From Hymenobacter persicinus (GTDB taxonomy: Bacteria > Bacteroidota > Bacteroidia > Cytophagales > Hymenobacteraceae): a stretch of DNA of 64,000 nucleotides. The DNA lies in assembly GCF_004167665.1 (NCBI RefSeq), contig NZ_SEWE01000014.1, positions 1 through 64,000 on the forward strand. The letters run 5' to 3'. Positions 36,423-45,692 of this stretch are shown here, one piece after another. The position numbers and the translations under genes are program-made. Below the pieces are notes generated by a model. It had not been told where the DNA came from and searched no databases. It was given only the letters and a program-made list of their open reading frames with translations. Numbering within the stretch: the first letter of the stretch is position 1; the number at the start of each line of letters is the position of its first letter.

Positions 36423-36480
36423 GCTGATTCTACGTAACTTGGAACTTGATTATTAGAGCCCGAAAAAACATATCCTGCTG

Positions 36481-38778
36481 ATGCTGCGTCGCTGTCTTTC
36501 CTTGTTGGTGTTGGGGCTGCCGCTGTGGTGGGCCACTGAAGTGCAGGCCCAGTCGAACCGCTTCGGCTTCGAATACCGCAACGTAGCAAAAGTAGTGCAA
36601 GGCACCGACACGCTGCGCCACGCCTGGGCCGGCGGGCTGAACTCGGCCCAGTTTTCCAGCCTCGACCTCAACGGCGACAACCTGGCCGACCTCTACGTCT
36701 TCGACCGCCTTTCGCGCCGGTCCATGACTTACCTGAACGCGCCCGCGCCCACCGGCGGGGGCCGCGTCTGGCAGTACGCGCCCGAGTACGAAGCCCTGTT
36801 TCCGGCCGACCTGCAAAACTGGGTGCTGCTGCGCGACTACGACTGCGACAACCGCCCGGACCTGTTTACGGCCAACGGCGTGGGCGGCAACATCCGCGTG
36901 TTTCGCAACGTGGCCGGCGCGGGCGGGCGGCCCGAGTTTCAGCTGGCTTCGCCCCAGCTGTCCTTTTACGACCCCAACCCGCCCGCCGGCAACGTGAACA
37001 TCACCACCGGTGGCTTCAACCTGCCCGACATCCGGGACGTGAACGGGGATGGCAAGCTTGACATTCTCTGCCACGACTACAGCGGTAACTTCGACATTCG
37101 CCTGTTTCTGAACACGAGCTCCAGCTGCGGGGGCCTCACGTTTGGGCAGACCGACACCCGCTGGGGCGGTATCAGCACCTGTGGGGTATCGTGCACCTCG
37201 TTTGGGTTCGACAATGCCCAATGCCGCTCGGTGCTGAAGCCCGCCCACACCTCGGGCAACAACCTGCTCACCCTCGACCTCGACGGCGACGGGGACCTGG
37301 ACATTCTCACCGGGCGCGACTACTGCACCGAGCTGACCAAGATTGTCAACCAGGGCACCAGCCAGGCGGCCCGCTTCACCAGCGCCGGCCTCGACCCCAA
37401 CTACCCCCCGAACACCACCCCGGCGCACCTGGCCAACTTCCCCGCGCCCTACTACCTCGACGTAACCTTCGACGGCCGCCCCGACTTGGTGGTAGCCCCG
37501 AACGTGTTCGACAACCTCGACACGCTCGACACCCGCCAGACGGTGCTCCTGTATGAAAACGTGAGTTCCACGGCCGTGCCCAGCTTCCAGTACCGCCGCA
37601 ACGACTTTTTGCAGCGCGACATGCTGGACCTGAGCGAAAAGGCCGCCCCGACGTTTGGCGACCTGGACGGCGACGGGCTCAAGGATATGCTGATCGGGGG
37701 CGTGAGCCGCAACACGCCCAACGGCTACTACCGGGCCTCACTGTCGTTTTACCGCAACGTGGGCACGGCCACCAAGCCCGTGTTCCGGCTCACCAACAGC
37801 AACTACCTGAACCTGGCTGGCGGGGGGCGGTCCTACGCCTCGCTGCGCCCCGTGCTGGTCGATTTGAACCGGGACGGCGCCCTGGATTTGGCTTTCAGCG
37901 GGTACTCCCAGGGCAGCGCTTTCAACTTCGTGGCCTACCTGCTCAACACGGCCCCGGCCAACCAGCCCGCGGGGTTTAACCTGGCCAATCTGGCCTACAT
38001 CGACGGCATTCCCGCTCGTCCGCTTGATACGGCCACGTTTGCCGACCTCGACGGCGACGGCAACGTGGATCTGCTCATCGGCACCGACACCAACTCCCTG
38101 CCCGGCGGGTCGTTGCGCTACTACCGCAACAACGGCACGCTGCCGGTGCGCTCCGCTTTTGTGCTTGCCGATAACGACTACGGCCGGATTCGCAACTCCC
38201 TCAACCAGCGGCCTTACGCCCTGTCGCCGGCAGTGGCCGACTTCGACGGCGACGGAACCCTGGACCTGCTCACGATGGACGTGACCGGGGAGCTGCGCCT
38301 GTTTGCCGACATCCGCGCCCAGAATGGCATCTTCTCCGACCGCACCGATTTGCTTTACAACGGCGTGCTCGGGCAGTACCAGGAAACGAACCTGGGCAAC
38401 AAGCTCAGCAACAGCTACGTGCTGGCCGCCGCCGACCTGAACGCGGACGGCGTGCCGGAAGTATTTGTCGGAACTGAGACCGGGGGCGTGGTGGCCTTCG
38501 GGGCCCGCAACAACCTGCTGCTCAAAACCCGGCCGGCGGCCGCTCTGGCCCTGGGGCTGAATGTGTACCCCAACCCGGCGGCCACCGCGGCTACCGTCGA
38601 AACCGCGGCGCCCGTGCGCCTGACCCTGCTCGACCTGACCGGCCGGCTGGTGCGCGCCGAGGCGGCCCTGGCCCGCACCCACCAGCTCGACCTGCGCGGG
38701 CTGGCGGCCGGCGTGTACGTGGTGCGCGCCGAAACCGCCGACGGCCGCGCCGGGGTGCAGCGCCTGGTGGTGCGCTGA
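36481..38778 (+). CDS. FG-GAP/VCBS repeat protein with T9SS domain
   Basis: 765 aa. Signal peptide ends TEVQAQ (about residue 24). The body contains at least six copies of the calcium-binding-like phrase DLDGDGxxDL (examples LDLNGDNLADLYVFD, DVNGDGKLDILC, DLDGDGDLDILTG, DFDGDGTLDLLTMD), the mark of integrin-like FG-GAP/VCBS propellers. The end (LNVYPNPAATAATVE... LAAGVYVVRAET) is a type A sorting domain. Extracellular adhesin or binding protein of unknown ligand. Begins 58 bp from the divergent murF start. Confidence 0.92.
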   Translation: MLRRCLSLLVLGLPLWWATEVQAQSNRFGFEYRNVAKVVQGTDTLRHAWAGGLNSAQFSSLDLNGDNLADLYVFDRLSRRSMTYLNAPAPTGGGRVWQYAPEYEALFPADLQNWVLLRDYDCDNRPDLFTANGVGGNIRVFRNVAGAGGRPEFQLASPQLSFYDPNPPAGNVNITTGGFNLPDIRDVNGDGKLDILCHDYSGNFDIRLFLNTSSSCGGLTFGQTDTRWGGISTCGVSCTSFGFDNAQCRSVLKPAHTSGNNLLTLDLDGDGDLDILTGRDYCTELTKIVNQGTSQAARFTSAGLDPNYPPNTTPAHLANFPAPYYLDVTFDGRPDLVVAPNVFDNLDTLDTRQTVLLYENVSSTAVPSFQYRRNDFLQRDMLDLSEKAAPTFGDLDGDGLKDMLIGGVSRNTPNGYYRASLSFYRNVGTATKPVFRLTNSNYLNLAGGGRSYASLRPVLVDLNRDGALDLAFSGYSQGSAFNFVAYLLNTAPANQPAGFNLANLAYIDGIPARPLDTATFADLDGDGNVDLLIGTDTNSLPGGSLRYYRNNGTLPVRSAFVLADNDYGRIRNSLNQRPYALSPAVADFDGDGTLDLLTMDVTGELRLFADIRAQNGIFSDRTDLLYNGVLGQYQETNLGNKLSNSYVLAAADLNADGVPEVFVGTETGGVVAFGARNNLLLKTRPAAALALGLNVYPNPAATAATVETAAPVRLTLLDLTGRLVRAEAALARTHQLDLRGLAAGVYVVRAETADGRAGVQRLVVR

Positions 38779-38794
38779 GTCAGTATTAGCCCCA

Positions 38795-38837
38795 AAACAG
38801 CAAAGCCTCCCACGGTTGCGGGAGGCTTTGCTGTTTG
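38795..38837. terminator. Bidirectional terminator
   Basis: AAACAGCAAAGCCTCCC and its complement around an 9-base loop, between the converging FG-GAP gene and omega-amidase gene. Confidence 0.85.
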
Positions 38838-38857
38838 AGCAGGCGTTGAATTCGGAG

Positions 38858-39664
38858 CTAGGGCCGGGTGCCGGAGTACACGGGTTCCCGCAGGTCGAAG
38901 GGGTCGGCATCCTGCAGGGCCGGAAACCGCTCCCGGAAGGCTTCCAGCTCGGCCCGCCGCAGGGTGCGGGTGATGCTGGTTTCCTGGTTGCCGACTTCCA
39001 CCAGATACTCCCCGCGCATGTCGAGCAGGGCCGAGTCGCCGGCGTAGGCCAGGCTGTTGCCGTCGATGCCCACGCAGTTGACGCCCATCGTATAGGCCAG
39101 GTTTTCCATGGCCCGGGCCCGCAGCAGCGTCATCCAGGCCGTGCGGCGGGAGGCGGGCCAGTTGGCCACGTAGAGCAGCAAATCGTAGGGGTCCTGGGCC
39201 GAGTTGCGGCTCCAGACCGGGAAGCGCAGGTCGTAGCAGATCAGCGGGCAGATGCGCCAGCCGCGCCATTCCTCCACCAGTCGCTCAGTGCCCGCCGTGT
39301 ACACGTCCACTTCCCCGGCCACGCCAAACAGGTGGCGCTTGTCGTAGTGGCTCATTGTGCCGTCGGGGCGCACCCAGAGCAGGCGGTTGAAGTAGTGGCC
39401 GTCTTCCTGAATAATGATGCTGCCCGTCACCACGGCCTGCCGCTCGGCCGCCACCCGCCGCATCCAGGCCGAGGTGGGGCCGTCCATCGGTTCAGCTAGC
39501 GCCGGGGCATCCATGCTGAAGCCGGTGGTAAACATCTCGGGCAGCACCAGCAGGTCCGTCGGGATGGAAATAGCGTTGATGTGACGCTCCAGCTCCGCCC
39601 GGTTAGCGGCCGGATCATGCCACTGCAGTGAGGCTTGAATAAAGGATACGGTTAAGTCAGACAC
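38858..39664 (-). CDS. Nitrilase-family omega-amidase (YafV/Nit2-like)
   Basis: 268 aa. The catalytic triad of the carbon-nitrogen hydrolase family is visible: Glu43 (LVLPEMF), Lys109 (HYDKRHLF) and Cys143 (LICYDLRFP). The YafV/Nit2 subgroup hydrolyses alpha-ketoglutaramate and alpha-ketosuccinamate to the keto acid and ammonia. The aminotransferase gene lies just upstream on the same strand, and transaminases of that type make exactly these substrates when they use glutamine as amino donor. Confidence 0.92.
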   Translation of the reverse strand: MSDLTVSFIQASLQWHDPAANRAELERHINAISIPTDLLVLPEMFTTGFSMDAPALAEPMDGPTSAWMRRVAAERQAVVTGSIIIQEDGHYFNRLLWVRPDGTMSHYDKRHLFGVAGEVDVYTAGTERLVEEWRGWRICPLICYDLRFPVWSRNSAQDPYDLLLYVANWPASRRTAWMTLLRARAMENLAYTMGVNCVGIDGNSLAYAGDSALLDMRGEYLVEVGNQETSITRTLRRAELEAFRERFPALQDADPFDLREPVYSGTRP

Positions 39665-39834
39665 GAGCGGGGCTACTTAGCAGGTGAAAAAGAATTTCCT
39701 GAATGTTAGGCAAAAAGAATGATAATCAGAAAATGAATAATGCTATAAAGTAAAACTACGTTCCCGCCCGCAGCCAAATAGCTGGTCAGGCCGGCAAAAG
39801 CATGTTTTTATTTACGCAGAGCAGCCGCCCCGGC

Positions 39835-40995
39835 CTACAGCTGGCGCAGCCGGTCGGCGGCAGCAATCAGGGTTTCGTCACGCTTGGCAAAGCAGAACCG
39901 CACCAGGCCGTGGTCCCGCCGGTCGTGGTAGAAGGCCGAAACCGGCACCACGGCCACGCCCGCTTCCCGGGTCAGGCGCTGGGCAAACGTGACGTCGTCT
40001 TCGGAGGAAATGCGGTGGTAGCGGGCCAGCTGAAAGTACGCACCCGGAGCGGGCAGCAGCTCGAAGCGGGTATGGTCGCGGAGCAGGCCGGCAAACAGGT
40101 CGCGCTTCTGCTGGTAAAATTCGGGCAGGCTGGTGTAAAGCTCGGGGTCGGGCAGCACGTCGGCCAGGGCGTGCTGGGTGGGCGTGCTCACGGCGAAGGT
40201 CACGAACTGGTGCACGCGGCGCACTTCGGCCGTCAGCAGGGGCGGGGCAATGCAGTAGCCGACTTTCCAGCCCGTGGCGTGGTAAGTTTTGCCAAACGAC
40301 GAAAGCACAAAGCTGCGCTCGGCCAGGGCGGGCTCCTGCAACACGCTGCGGTGCTGCTGCCCGTCGAAGACCATGTGTTCATAGACCTCGTCGCTGAGCA
40401 CGAGCGTGGGCGTGTTGTCCAGCAGCTGCCCCAGGGTGCGCAGATCGTCGGCGGTGAGCACGGCGCCGCTGGGGTTGTGGGGCGAGTTGAGCAACACCAG
40501 GCGGGTGCGGGGGGTGAGGGCGGCGGCCACTAGGTCCCAGTCGGGCCGAAAGTCGGGCAGGCGCAGGGGCACGTACACCGGCACGCCGCCCTGGAGCCGG
40601 ATGGCCGGTCCGTAGAGGTCGTAGGCCGGCTCGAGCACCAGCACTTCGTCGCCGGGGCGCACCACGGCGGCCAGCACGGCGTACAAAGCCTCGGTGGCCC
40701 CGCTGGTGACGGTGATTTCCGAGTCCGGGTGCGGGGCGGGCACGCCGTAGAGCCGGGCCGTTTTCAGGCTGATCTGCTCCCGCAGCCGGGGCAGGCCGGG
40801 CATGGGCGCGTACTGCTGGTGGCCGGGCGTGGTGGCGTGGCGGGCCAGGGCTTCGCTGAGCACCCGGGGCGGGTCGTAGTCGGGAAAGCCCTGGGCTAGG
40901 TTGATGGCCCCGCACTCGGCCGCCAGCTGCGACATGACGGAGAAAATGCTGGTGCCCACGTCGGGCAGCTTGGACACAAGAGCGGGTAGGGACAT
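39835..40995 (-). CDS. Methionine/glutamine aminotransferase, class I PLP
   Basis: 386 aa from MSLPALVSKLPDVGTSIF; a longer form begins 12 codons upstream. Fold type I signature with Schiff-base Lys236 (SSFGKTYHATGWKVGY), NSPHNPSGAVL for the cofactor Asn, and SDEVYEHM for the Asp. INLAQGFPDYDPP is typical of YbdL/kynurenine-glutamine transaminases, which return methionine from its 2-oxo acid. With the adjacent omega-amidase it forms the glutamine transaminase-omega-amidase pathway. Confidence 0.92.
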   Translation of the reverse strand: MSLPALVSKLPDVGTSIFSVMSQLAAECGAINLAQGFPDYDPPRVLSEALARHATTPGHQQYAPMPGLPRLREQISLKTARLYGVPAPHPDSEITVTSGATEALYAVLAAVVRPGDEVLVLEPAYDLYGPAIRLQGGVPVYVPLRLPDFRPDWDLVAAALTPRTRLVLLNSPHNPSGAVLTADDLRTLGQLLDNTPTLVLSDEVYEHMVFDGQQHRSVLQEPALAERSFVLSSFGKTYHATGWKVGYCIAPPLLTAEVRRVHQFVTFAVSTPTQHALADVLPDPELYTSLPEFYQQKRDLFAGLLRDHTRFELLPAPGAYFQLARYHRISSEDDVTFAQRLTREAGVAVVPVSAFYHDRRDHGLVRFCFAKRDETLIAAADRLRQL

Positions 40996-41108
40996 CGACG
41001 AAAGCGCTAAGAATATGGGCCGGCGCGCCACCCCAGTTCAGAGCCGGCAGCTAGCGGACCGTAAACTACGGCTTGTCGGTCATTTGTGTATCCCAGCCCC
41101 CGGCTTTA

Positions 41109-44100
41109 TCAGATGGAATACAGCAGCGGTTCGGCTGTGGAGGCTGGCAGCGGGGCGGCCGAAGTGAGGTGAATCCGGAACACGGTGCCCTCATTGACCA
41201 CGCTCTGGACCTCCACGTGGCCGCCGTGACTTTGCACGATACGGTTGACTAGGTACAGTCCCATGCCCGAGCCGTCGACGTGGCTGTGGAAGCGGCGGAA
41301 CATGGTGAAGAGCTGGGAGCCGTAGCGTTCCAAGTCAATGCCCACGCCGTTGTCCTGTACTACCAGCACCGGATGGCCCTCTTCCAGCTCACTGCGGAGC
41401 AGAATCCGGGGGCGGCGGGTGGGGGCGGCGTACTTAAGGGCGTTGCTGAGCAGGTTATACAGCACGCTCTGCAGGTTGGGGCGCACAAATTCCACCACCG
41501 GCACCTGCGTAAAATCCAGCGTCACCTCGGCCCGGATGGAGCTCAGGTGCTCCCCGATGCTGGCCAGCACCTCCCGCGCCAGCGGCTCCAGCAGCACGGT
41601 TTCGGGCGGCAGATTGTGGCGCAGCTTCTGCACCTGCACCAGTTCCGAGAGGTTGTGAATCGTGTCGTAGATCTGGTGCAGGGCCCGCTCAAACATGGCA
41701 ATGAGCTTCACCGCGTCCGGGTCGCGGAAGTAGGCCGTGCGGGTCAGCTCCTCGAAGATGCCGGCCATGTTGTTGATGGGCTGCTTCAGGTCGTGGGAGG
41801 CAGTGTAGACGAAGTTGTCCAGGTCCTGGTTGGTGTGGGTAAGCGCCGCGTTCTGCTGCTCCAGGCGCTGTTGCACGGTCTTGAAGTCGTCGATGTCGGT
41901 GCTGGTGCCAAACCACTTCACGACGTGGCCCCCGGCGTCGCGCATGGGCCGGGCCCGGTGCAAAAACCACCGGTACTGCCCGTCGGCCCCGCGCCAGCGG
42001 CTTTCCTCCTGGTAGTCCTGACCCGAGCGGATGCTGGCATAGTACTGGGTTACCACCTTTTCGCGGTCTTCGGGAAAGACTACCGCCGTCCAGCCCTTCT
42101 GCTTGCTTTCCTCGGGGCTGAAGCCCGTGTAGTCCGACCAGCGCTGGTTGTAATAGTCGATGCGGCCGTCGGGGCGGGCGGTCCACACAATCTGCGGAAT
42201 GCTTTCGGCCAGGAAGCGGAACTGCTCGTCGCGGCGGCGCACCTCGGCGTCGAGCTGGTCGGCGCGGCGGCGGGCCTGCACCCGTTCGGTAGCATCGGTG
42301 GCAAACAGCAGAATACCCTGCATCCGGCCGTCCTCGTCGTGCAGGGGCTGGTAGGTGAAGTCGAAGTAGCGCGTTGCCACGGGCTGGCCGGCCGCGTCGA
42401 GAATCGGAAACTCAACCTCGAGGGCGGAGTACGGCTGGCCGCTGGCGTACACGGCGTCGAGCAACGGCAGCAGACCGTCCGCCGCCAGCTCCGGCAACGA
42501 CTCGGCCACGGGCTGCCCCACCCGGGCCCGGCCAGCCAGCAGTTGCTGCAGCTGCTCGTTAATGAAGCCCACCACGTGCGTGGGGCCAAACATGGTGATG
42601 ATGTAAGCCGGCACGTTGCCGATAATGTTCTGCAGCTGCTCGTCTTTCTCCTGGAGTAGTTGCAGAGCCTGCCGCCGCTCGTGAATGTCGGTGTTGGTGC
42701 CCACCCAGTGCAGAATGTGGCCGTCGGCGTCGCGCAGGGCCTCAGCACGGGCCAGAAACCAGCGGTACTGCCCCTGCTGATTGCGCCAGCGGTGTTCGGC
42801 TTCGAAGCGGGTGCCGGTGGCCAGCGCGTGCTGCCAGCGGGCCGTGGTCGGGCCCAGGTCGTCGGGATGAATAAATTTCTCCCAGCCCCATTCCTGCAGC
42901 TCGGCGAAGGTGCCGCCGGTGAAGTCGTACCAGCGCTGGTTGTAGTAGATCACGCCGCCTTCCGCCCGCGACATCCAGGCCATCTGGGGCAGGGCTTCGA
43001 GCAAGTGGCGAAACTGCTCGTTGCTTTGCTGCAGGGCCTGCTCGGTCCGCTTCTGGGAGTCGATATTGGTAGCCGTGCCCACCCACTGCGTCACGGTGCC
43101 GTCGGGGGCCTGCACGGGTACGGAGCGGCTTAAAAACCAGCGGTATTCCCCAGTAGCCTGCTCGAGCAGCCGAATCTCCATTTCCACCGGCTCGGGTCGG
43201 AGCAGGGCGCCGCGGCGCTGCTCAAAGATGCGGGCAAAGTCGTCGGGGTGGGTCAGGTGCTGCCACTGCCAGTCGCGCGAGTCGGGCAGGGCGAGGCCCG
43301 TAAAGTGCTCCCAGTACGGGTTAACGTATTCGAGGTGACCCTCGGCGTCGGTAATCCAGATAAGCTGGTGCTGCACTTCGGCCAGCAACTGAAAGCGGGT
43401 GGCGCTCTGCTGGGCCAGCCGCTCGGCGGCCCGCTGCCGGGTCACGTCCTGCATGGCGCCCAGCAGGCGCACGGGCTGGCCTTGGCCGTCGCGCAGCACG
43501 TAGGCGCGGTCCACGACTTCAGCCCAGCTACCGTCGCCGCGCTCAAAGCGGTATTCGATGGTGAAAACCGTTTCCCGGGGCGAAGCCAGGGCGCGGGCCT
43601 GCTCGGCGTGCACCCGGGGCCGGTCGGCGGGGTGCAGCCGCTCGTGCCAGAAGTTCAGGGCCTGGCAGTCGGTTTCGGGCGGGAAGCCGAAGAGCGTTTT
43701 AAAGGCCGCGTTGCGCCACACGGTGTCGGTACGCGGGTCGTAGTCCCAGATGGCGTCGTGGGTGGCCTGGGCCAGCAGCCCGAAACCTTCCCGGTTGAGC
43801 GTGTCCTGCTGGCGGGCCAGCACCTCGTCCGTCACGTTCACCACCCGGCACAGCAGGTAGCGCAGCGTGTTGTGCGGGGTCAGCACGGGCCGCAGCTGTA
43901 GCTGCCAGTAGCTCGGCACGAGGCTGCCGTTGCTGCGGCGCAGGTTGTACTGCAAGCTGAGCGTGTGGCTGCGGGGCATGCGCACCACCTCGGCCAACGC
44001 TTCCTGCCAGGCGGGCAATGACACCAGCTCCGAGGCGGGGTGCTGTGCGAAAACAGTGAGGGCGGGCTGGCCGAGCAGTTCCCCGCGGGAAAGCTGTAGC

Positions 44101-44213
44101 AGGTGGCAGAGTCCCTCGTTGGCGGCCGCAATGCGCAGGTCCGGGCTTAGTACGAGGTGCGGGGCGAGCAGAGCCTCGAAGATAAGCTCAAAGTCAACGG
44201 CTTCAGCGGACAT
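41109..44213 (-). CDS. Six-PAS soluble histidine kinase
   Basis: 1034 aa without signal peptide or membrane helices. I read six PAS modules, at about 8-125, 135-260, 270-390, 395-515, 525-650 and 660-780; modules 2-4 and 6 have PAC tails of the type WRxxxGQYRWFLxR. Then HisKA with the His in YTASHDLKQPINNM (about residue 805) and HATPase with DNGVGID and GSGMGLYLVNRI. Cytosolic multi-sensor kinase; PAS ligands are unknown. No response regulator is adjacent. Confidence 0.93.
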   Translation of the reverse strand: MSAEAVDFELIFEALLAPHLVLSPDLRIAAANEGLCHLLQLSRGELLGQPALTVFAQHPASELVSLPAWQEALAEVVRMPRSHTLSLQYNLRRSNGSLVPSYWQLQLRPVLTPHNTLRYLLCRVVNVTDEVLARQQDTLNREGFGLLAQATHDAIWDYDPRTDTVWRNAAFKTLFGFPPETDCQALNFWHERLHPADRPRVHAEQARALASPRETVFTIEYRFERGDGSWAEVVDRAYVLRDGQGQPVRLLGAMQDVTRQRAAERLAQQSATRFQLLAEVQHQLIWITDAEGHLEYVNPYWEHFTGLALPDSRDWQWQHLTHPDDFARIFEQRRGALLRPEPVEMEIRLLEQATGEYRWFLSRSVPVQAPDGTVTQWVGTATNIDSQKRTEQALQQSNEQFRHLLEALPQMAWMSRAEGGVIYYNQRWYDFTGGTFAELQEWGWEKFIHPDDLGPTTARWQHALATGTRFEAEHRWRNQQGQYRWFLARAEALRDADGHILHWVGTNTDIHERRQALQLLQEKDEQLQNIIGNVPAYIITMFGPTHVVGFINEQLQQLLAGRARVGQPVAESLPELAADGLLPLLDAVYASGQPYSALEVEFPILDAAGQPVATRYFDFTYQPLHDEDGRMQGILLFATDATERVQARRRADQLDAEVRRRDEQFRFLAESIPQIVWTARPDGRIDYYNQRWSDYTGFSPEESKQKGWTAVVFPEDREKVVTQYYASIRSGQDYQEESRWRGADGQYRWFLHRARPMRDAGGHVVKWFGTSTDIDDFKTVQQRLEQQNAALTHTNQDLDNFVYTASHDLKQPINNMAGIFEELTRTAYFRDPDAVKLIAMFERALHQIYDTIHNLSELVQVQKLRHNLPPETVLLEPLAREVLASIGEHLSSIRAEVTLDFTQVPVVEFVRPNLQSVLYNLLSNALKYAAPTRRPRILLRSELEEGHPVLVVQDNGVGIDLERYGSQLFTMFRRFHSHVDGSGMGLYLVNRIVQSHGGHVEVQSVVNEGTVFRIHLTSAAPLPASTAEPLLYSI

Positions 44214-44376
44214 GCGGCATGAAAAAAACGAGGGGCTTCATTGCCGGATCAGACGACCGGAATTCGCGGACTGGCCGCTCTAACAAAGATAGGGGCTGGC
44301 GGCCCGTTGCCATGGGTTCAGCCGAAAAAAGGCTCCGCTCCCGCAGAAGCTGAGCCCTGACCCGGGTGGAGGGCCG

Positions 44377-45075
44377 CTATTCGGTCTTGAGCAGAGCAGG
44401 AAAAGCCTTACGGAACTTGGCCACCTTGGGTCCCGACACCGAGCGGATGTAGGAATCGTCGGGGTGGAGGCGGTAGTAGCCCTGGTGGTAGTCTTCGGCG
44501 GGCCAGAACCGGGTGAAGGGCACCACCTGGGTCACGATGGGGTCGGGGTAGTGCTTGGTGGAATTCACCCGCTGAATGGTGGCTTCGATGAGTTGCTTTT
44601 CCTCGGGGGTACGGTAGAAGGCAATGGAGCGGTACTGCGTGCCGGCGTCGGGGCCCTGGCGGTTGAGGGTCGTCGGGTCGTGGGCGCCTACGAAAAACAC
44701 GTCCAGCAGCGTCTGGTAGCTGATCTGCTTGGGGTCGTAGTAAATTTCCACCGACTCGGCGTGGCCCGTGGCACCGCTGCCGACCTGCTCGTAGGTGGGG
44801 TTCAGCTCGGGGCCGCCGGCGTAGCCCGACACGACCTGCTTGACCCCGCGCAGTTCTTCGAAAATCTCTTCTTCGCACCAGAAGCAGCCCCCGGCGAAGG
44901 TGGCCACGGCCAGGCCGTCGAGGGAGGCGGGGGCACCGCCGGTGGTGGGCTGGCGGAAGGCGGCGGGCTCGGTGGCGGCCGCGGTTTCGTCGGTGGCTGG
45001 GGTGCGCTGGGTGCAGGCCGCTATGCTCAGCAGCAGGCCCAGCAGATACAAGGGAAACTGGAAGGTCTTCATCAC
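44377..45075 (-). CDS. msrA: Peptide-methionine (S)-S-oxide reductase lipoprotein
   Basis: 232 aa. Lipoprotein signal peptide with lipobox LSIAAC (Cys21), a Thr/Ala/Pro linker (22-50), then the MsrA domain: GGCFWC with catalytic Cys64, SGYAGG, GHAESVEI, QYRSIAFY, and the C-terminal KFRKAFP. It repairs oxidised methionine residues. The signal peptide places it in the periplasm, tethered to a membrane, unlike the cytosolic form. Confidence 0.94.
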   Translation of the reverse strand: MMKTFQFPLYLLGLLLSIAACTQRTPATDETAAATEPAAFRQPTTGGAPASLDGLAVATFAGGCFWCEEEIFEELRGVKQVVSGYAGGPELNPTYEQVGSGATGHAESVEIYYDPKQISYQTLLDVFFVGAHDPTTLNRQGPDAGTQYRSIAFYRTPEEKQLIEATIQRVNSTKHYPDPIVTQVVPFTRFWPAEDYHQGYYRLHPDDSYIRSVSGPKVAKFRKAFPALLKTE

Positions 45076-45204
45076 GGCCTACATACGCGGTGGAGCTTGG
45101 GTGGGATGCCGTTTAGACCACGAAGCTCAAGCATTGTATCCAAATAAAAATGGGTGGAAATTTGCCCCCGCTACTTCTTTCCGTTCCGTCAGCCGCCCCA
45201 CCCC

Positions 45205-45615
45205 ATGCCCACCCACCTGCGCCGACCCGATGGCCACATTTTCCTGACCGTAGAGCGGGATCGGACCAACAACTGGATTTACGCGCACTGGACCGGCATT
45301 CAAACCCTGGCCACCATTCAGCAGGGCGGCCTGTTTTACGTCGACATGCTGCGCCAGGAGCCTTGCTCGCGCCTGCTCAACGACCACCGGGAGTTGATTG
45401 GGCGCTTCACGGACGCCAACGAGTGGATTGCCACCGTCTGGACGCCCCTGATTCTGCAGGCCGGGCTGCGCTACTTCGCCCAGGTGCTGTCCCCGGGTAT
45501 TTTTGGGCAGATGTCCATTCAGGATCTGCACCAGCGCATCGGCGACCAGTTCGAGATGCAGTTCTTCAAGGATTTCGAGGCTGCCCAGCAGTGGCTGCGC
45601 AGCCTGCCCGACTGA
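45205..45615 (+). CDS. STAS/SpoIIAA-like small protein, copy 1
   Basis: 136 aa from MPTHLRRPDGHIFLTVERD; longer upstream starts have no support. Key phrases: NNWIYAHWTGIQTLATIQQG, CSRLLNDHRELIGRFTDANE, WIATVWTPLILQAGLRYFAQ, and the ending KDFEAAQQWLRSLPD, a pattern seen in SpoIIAA-like STAS proteins, where the last helix has A..WL. A paralogue is encoded at 56144-56545. No known partner; cytosolic. The fold assignment is my inference from pattern only. Confidence 0.7.
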   Translation: MPTHLRRPDGHIFLTVERDRTNNWIYAHWTGIQTLATIQQGGLFYVDMLRQEPCSRLLNDHRELIGRFTDANEWIATVWTPLILQAGLRYFAQVLSPGIFGQMSIQDLHQRIGDQFEMQFFKDFEAAQQWLRSLPD

Positions 45616-45635
45616 GTCCATTAAGTCGGGAAAAT

Positions 45636-45666
45636 AAAAAACGCCGGCCCCGGGGCCGGCGTTTTT
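45636..45666. terminator. Bidirectional palindromic terminator
   Basis: AAAAACGCCGGCCCC followed by its complement GGGGCCGGCGTTTTT, between the converging STAS-like and aldo/keto reductase genes. Confidence 0.88.
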
Positions 45667-45692
45667 GCTACGTGGGCGGTTAAGCGCTGACG

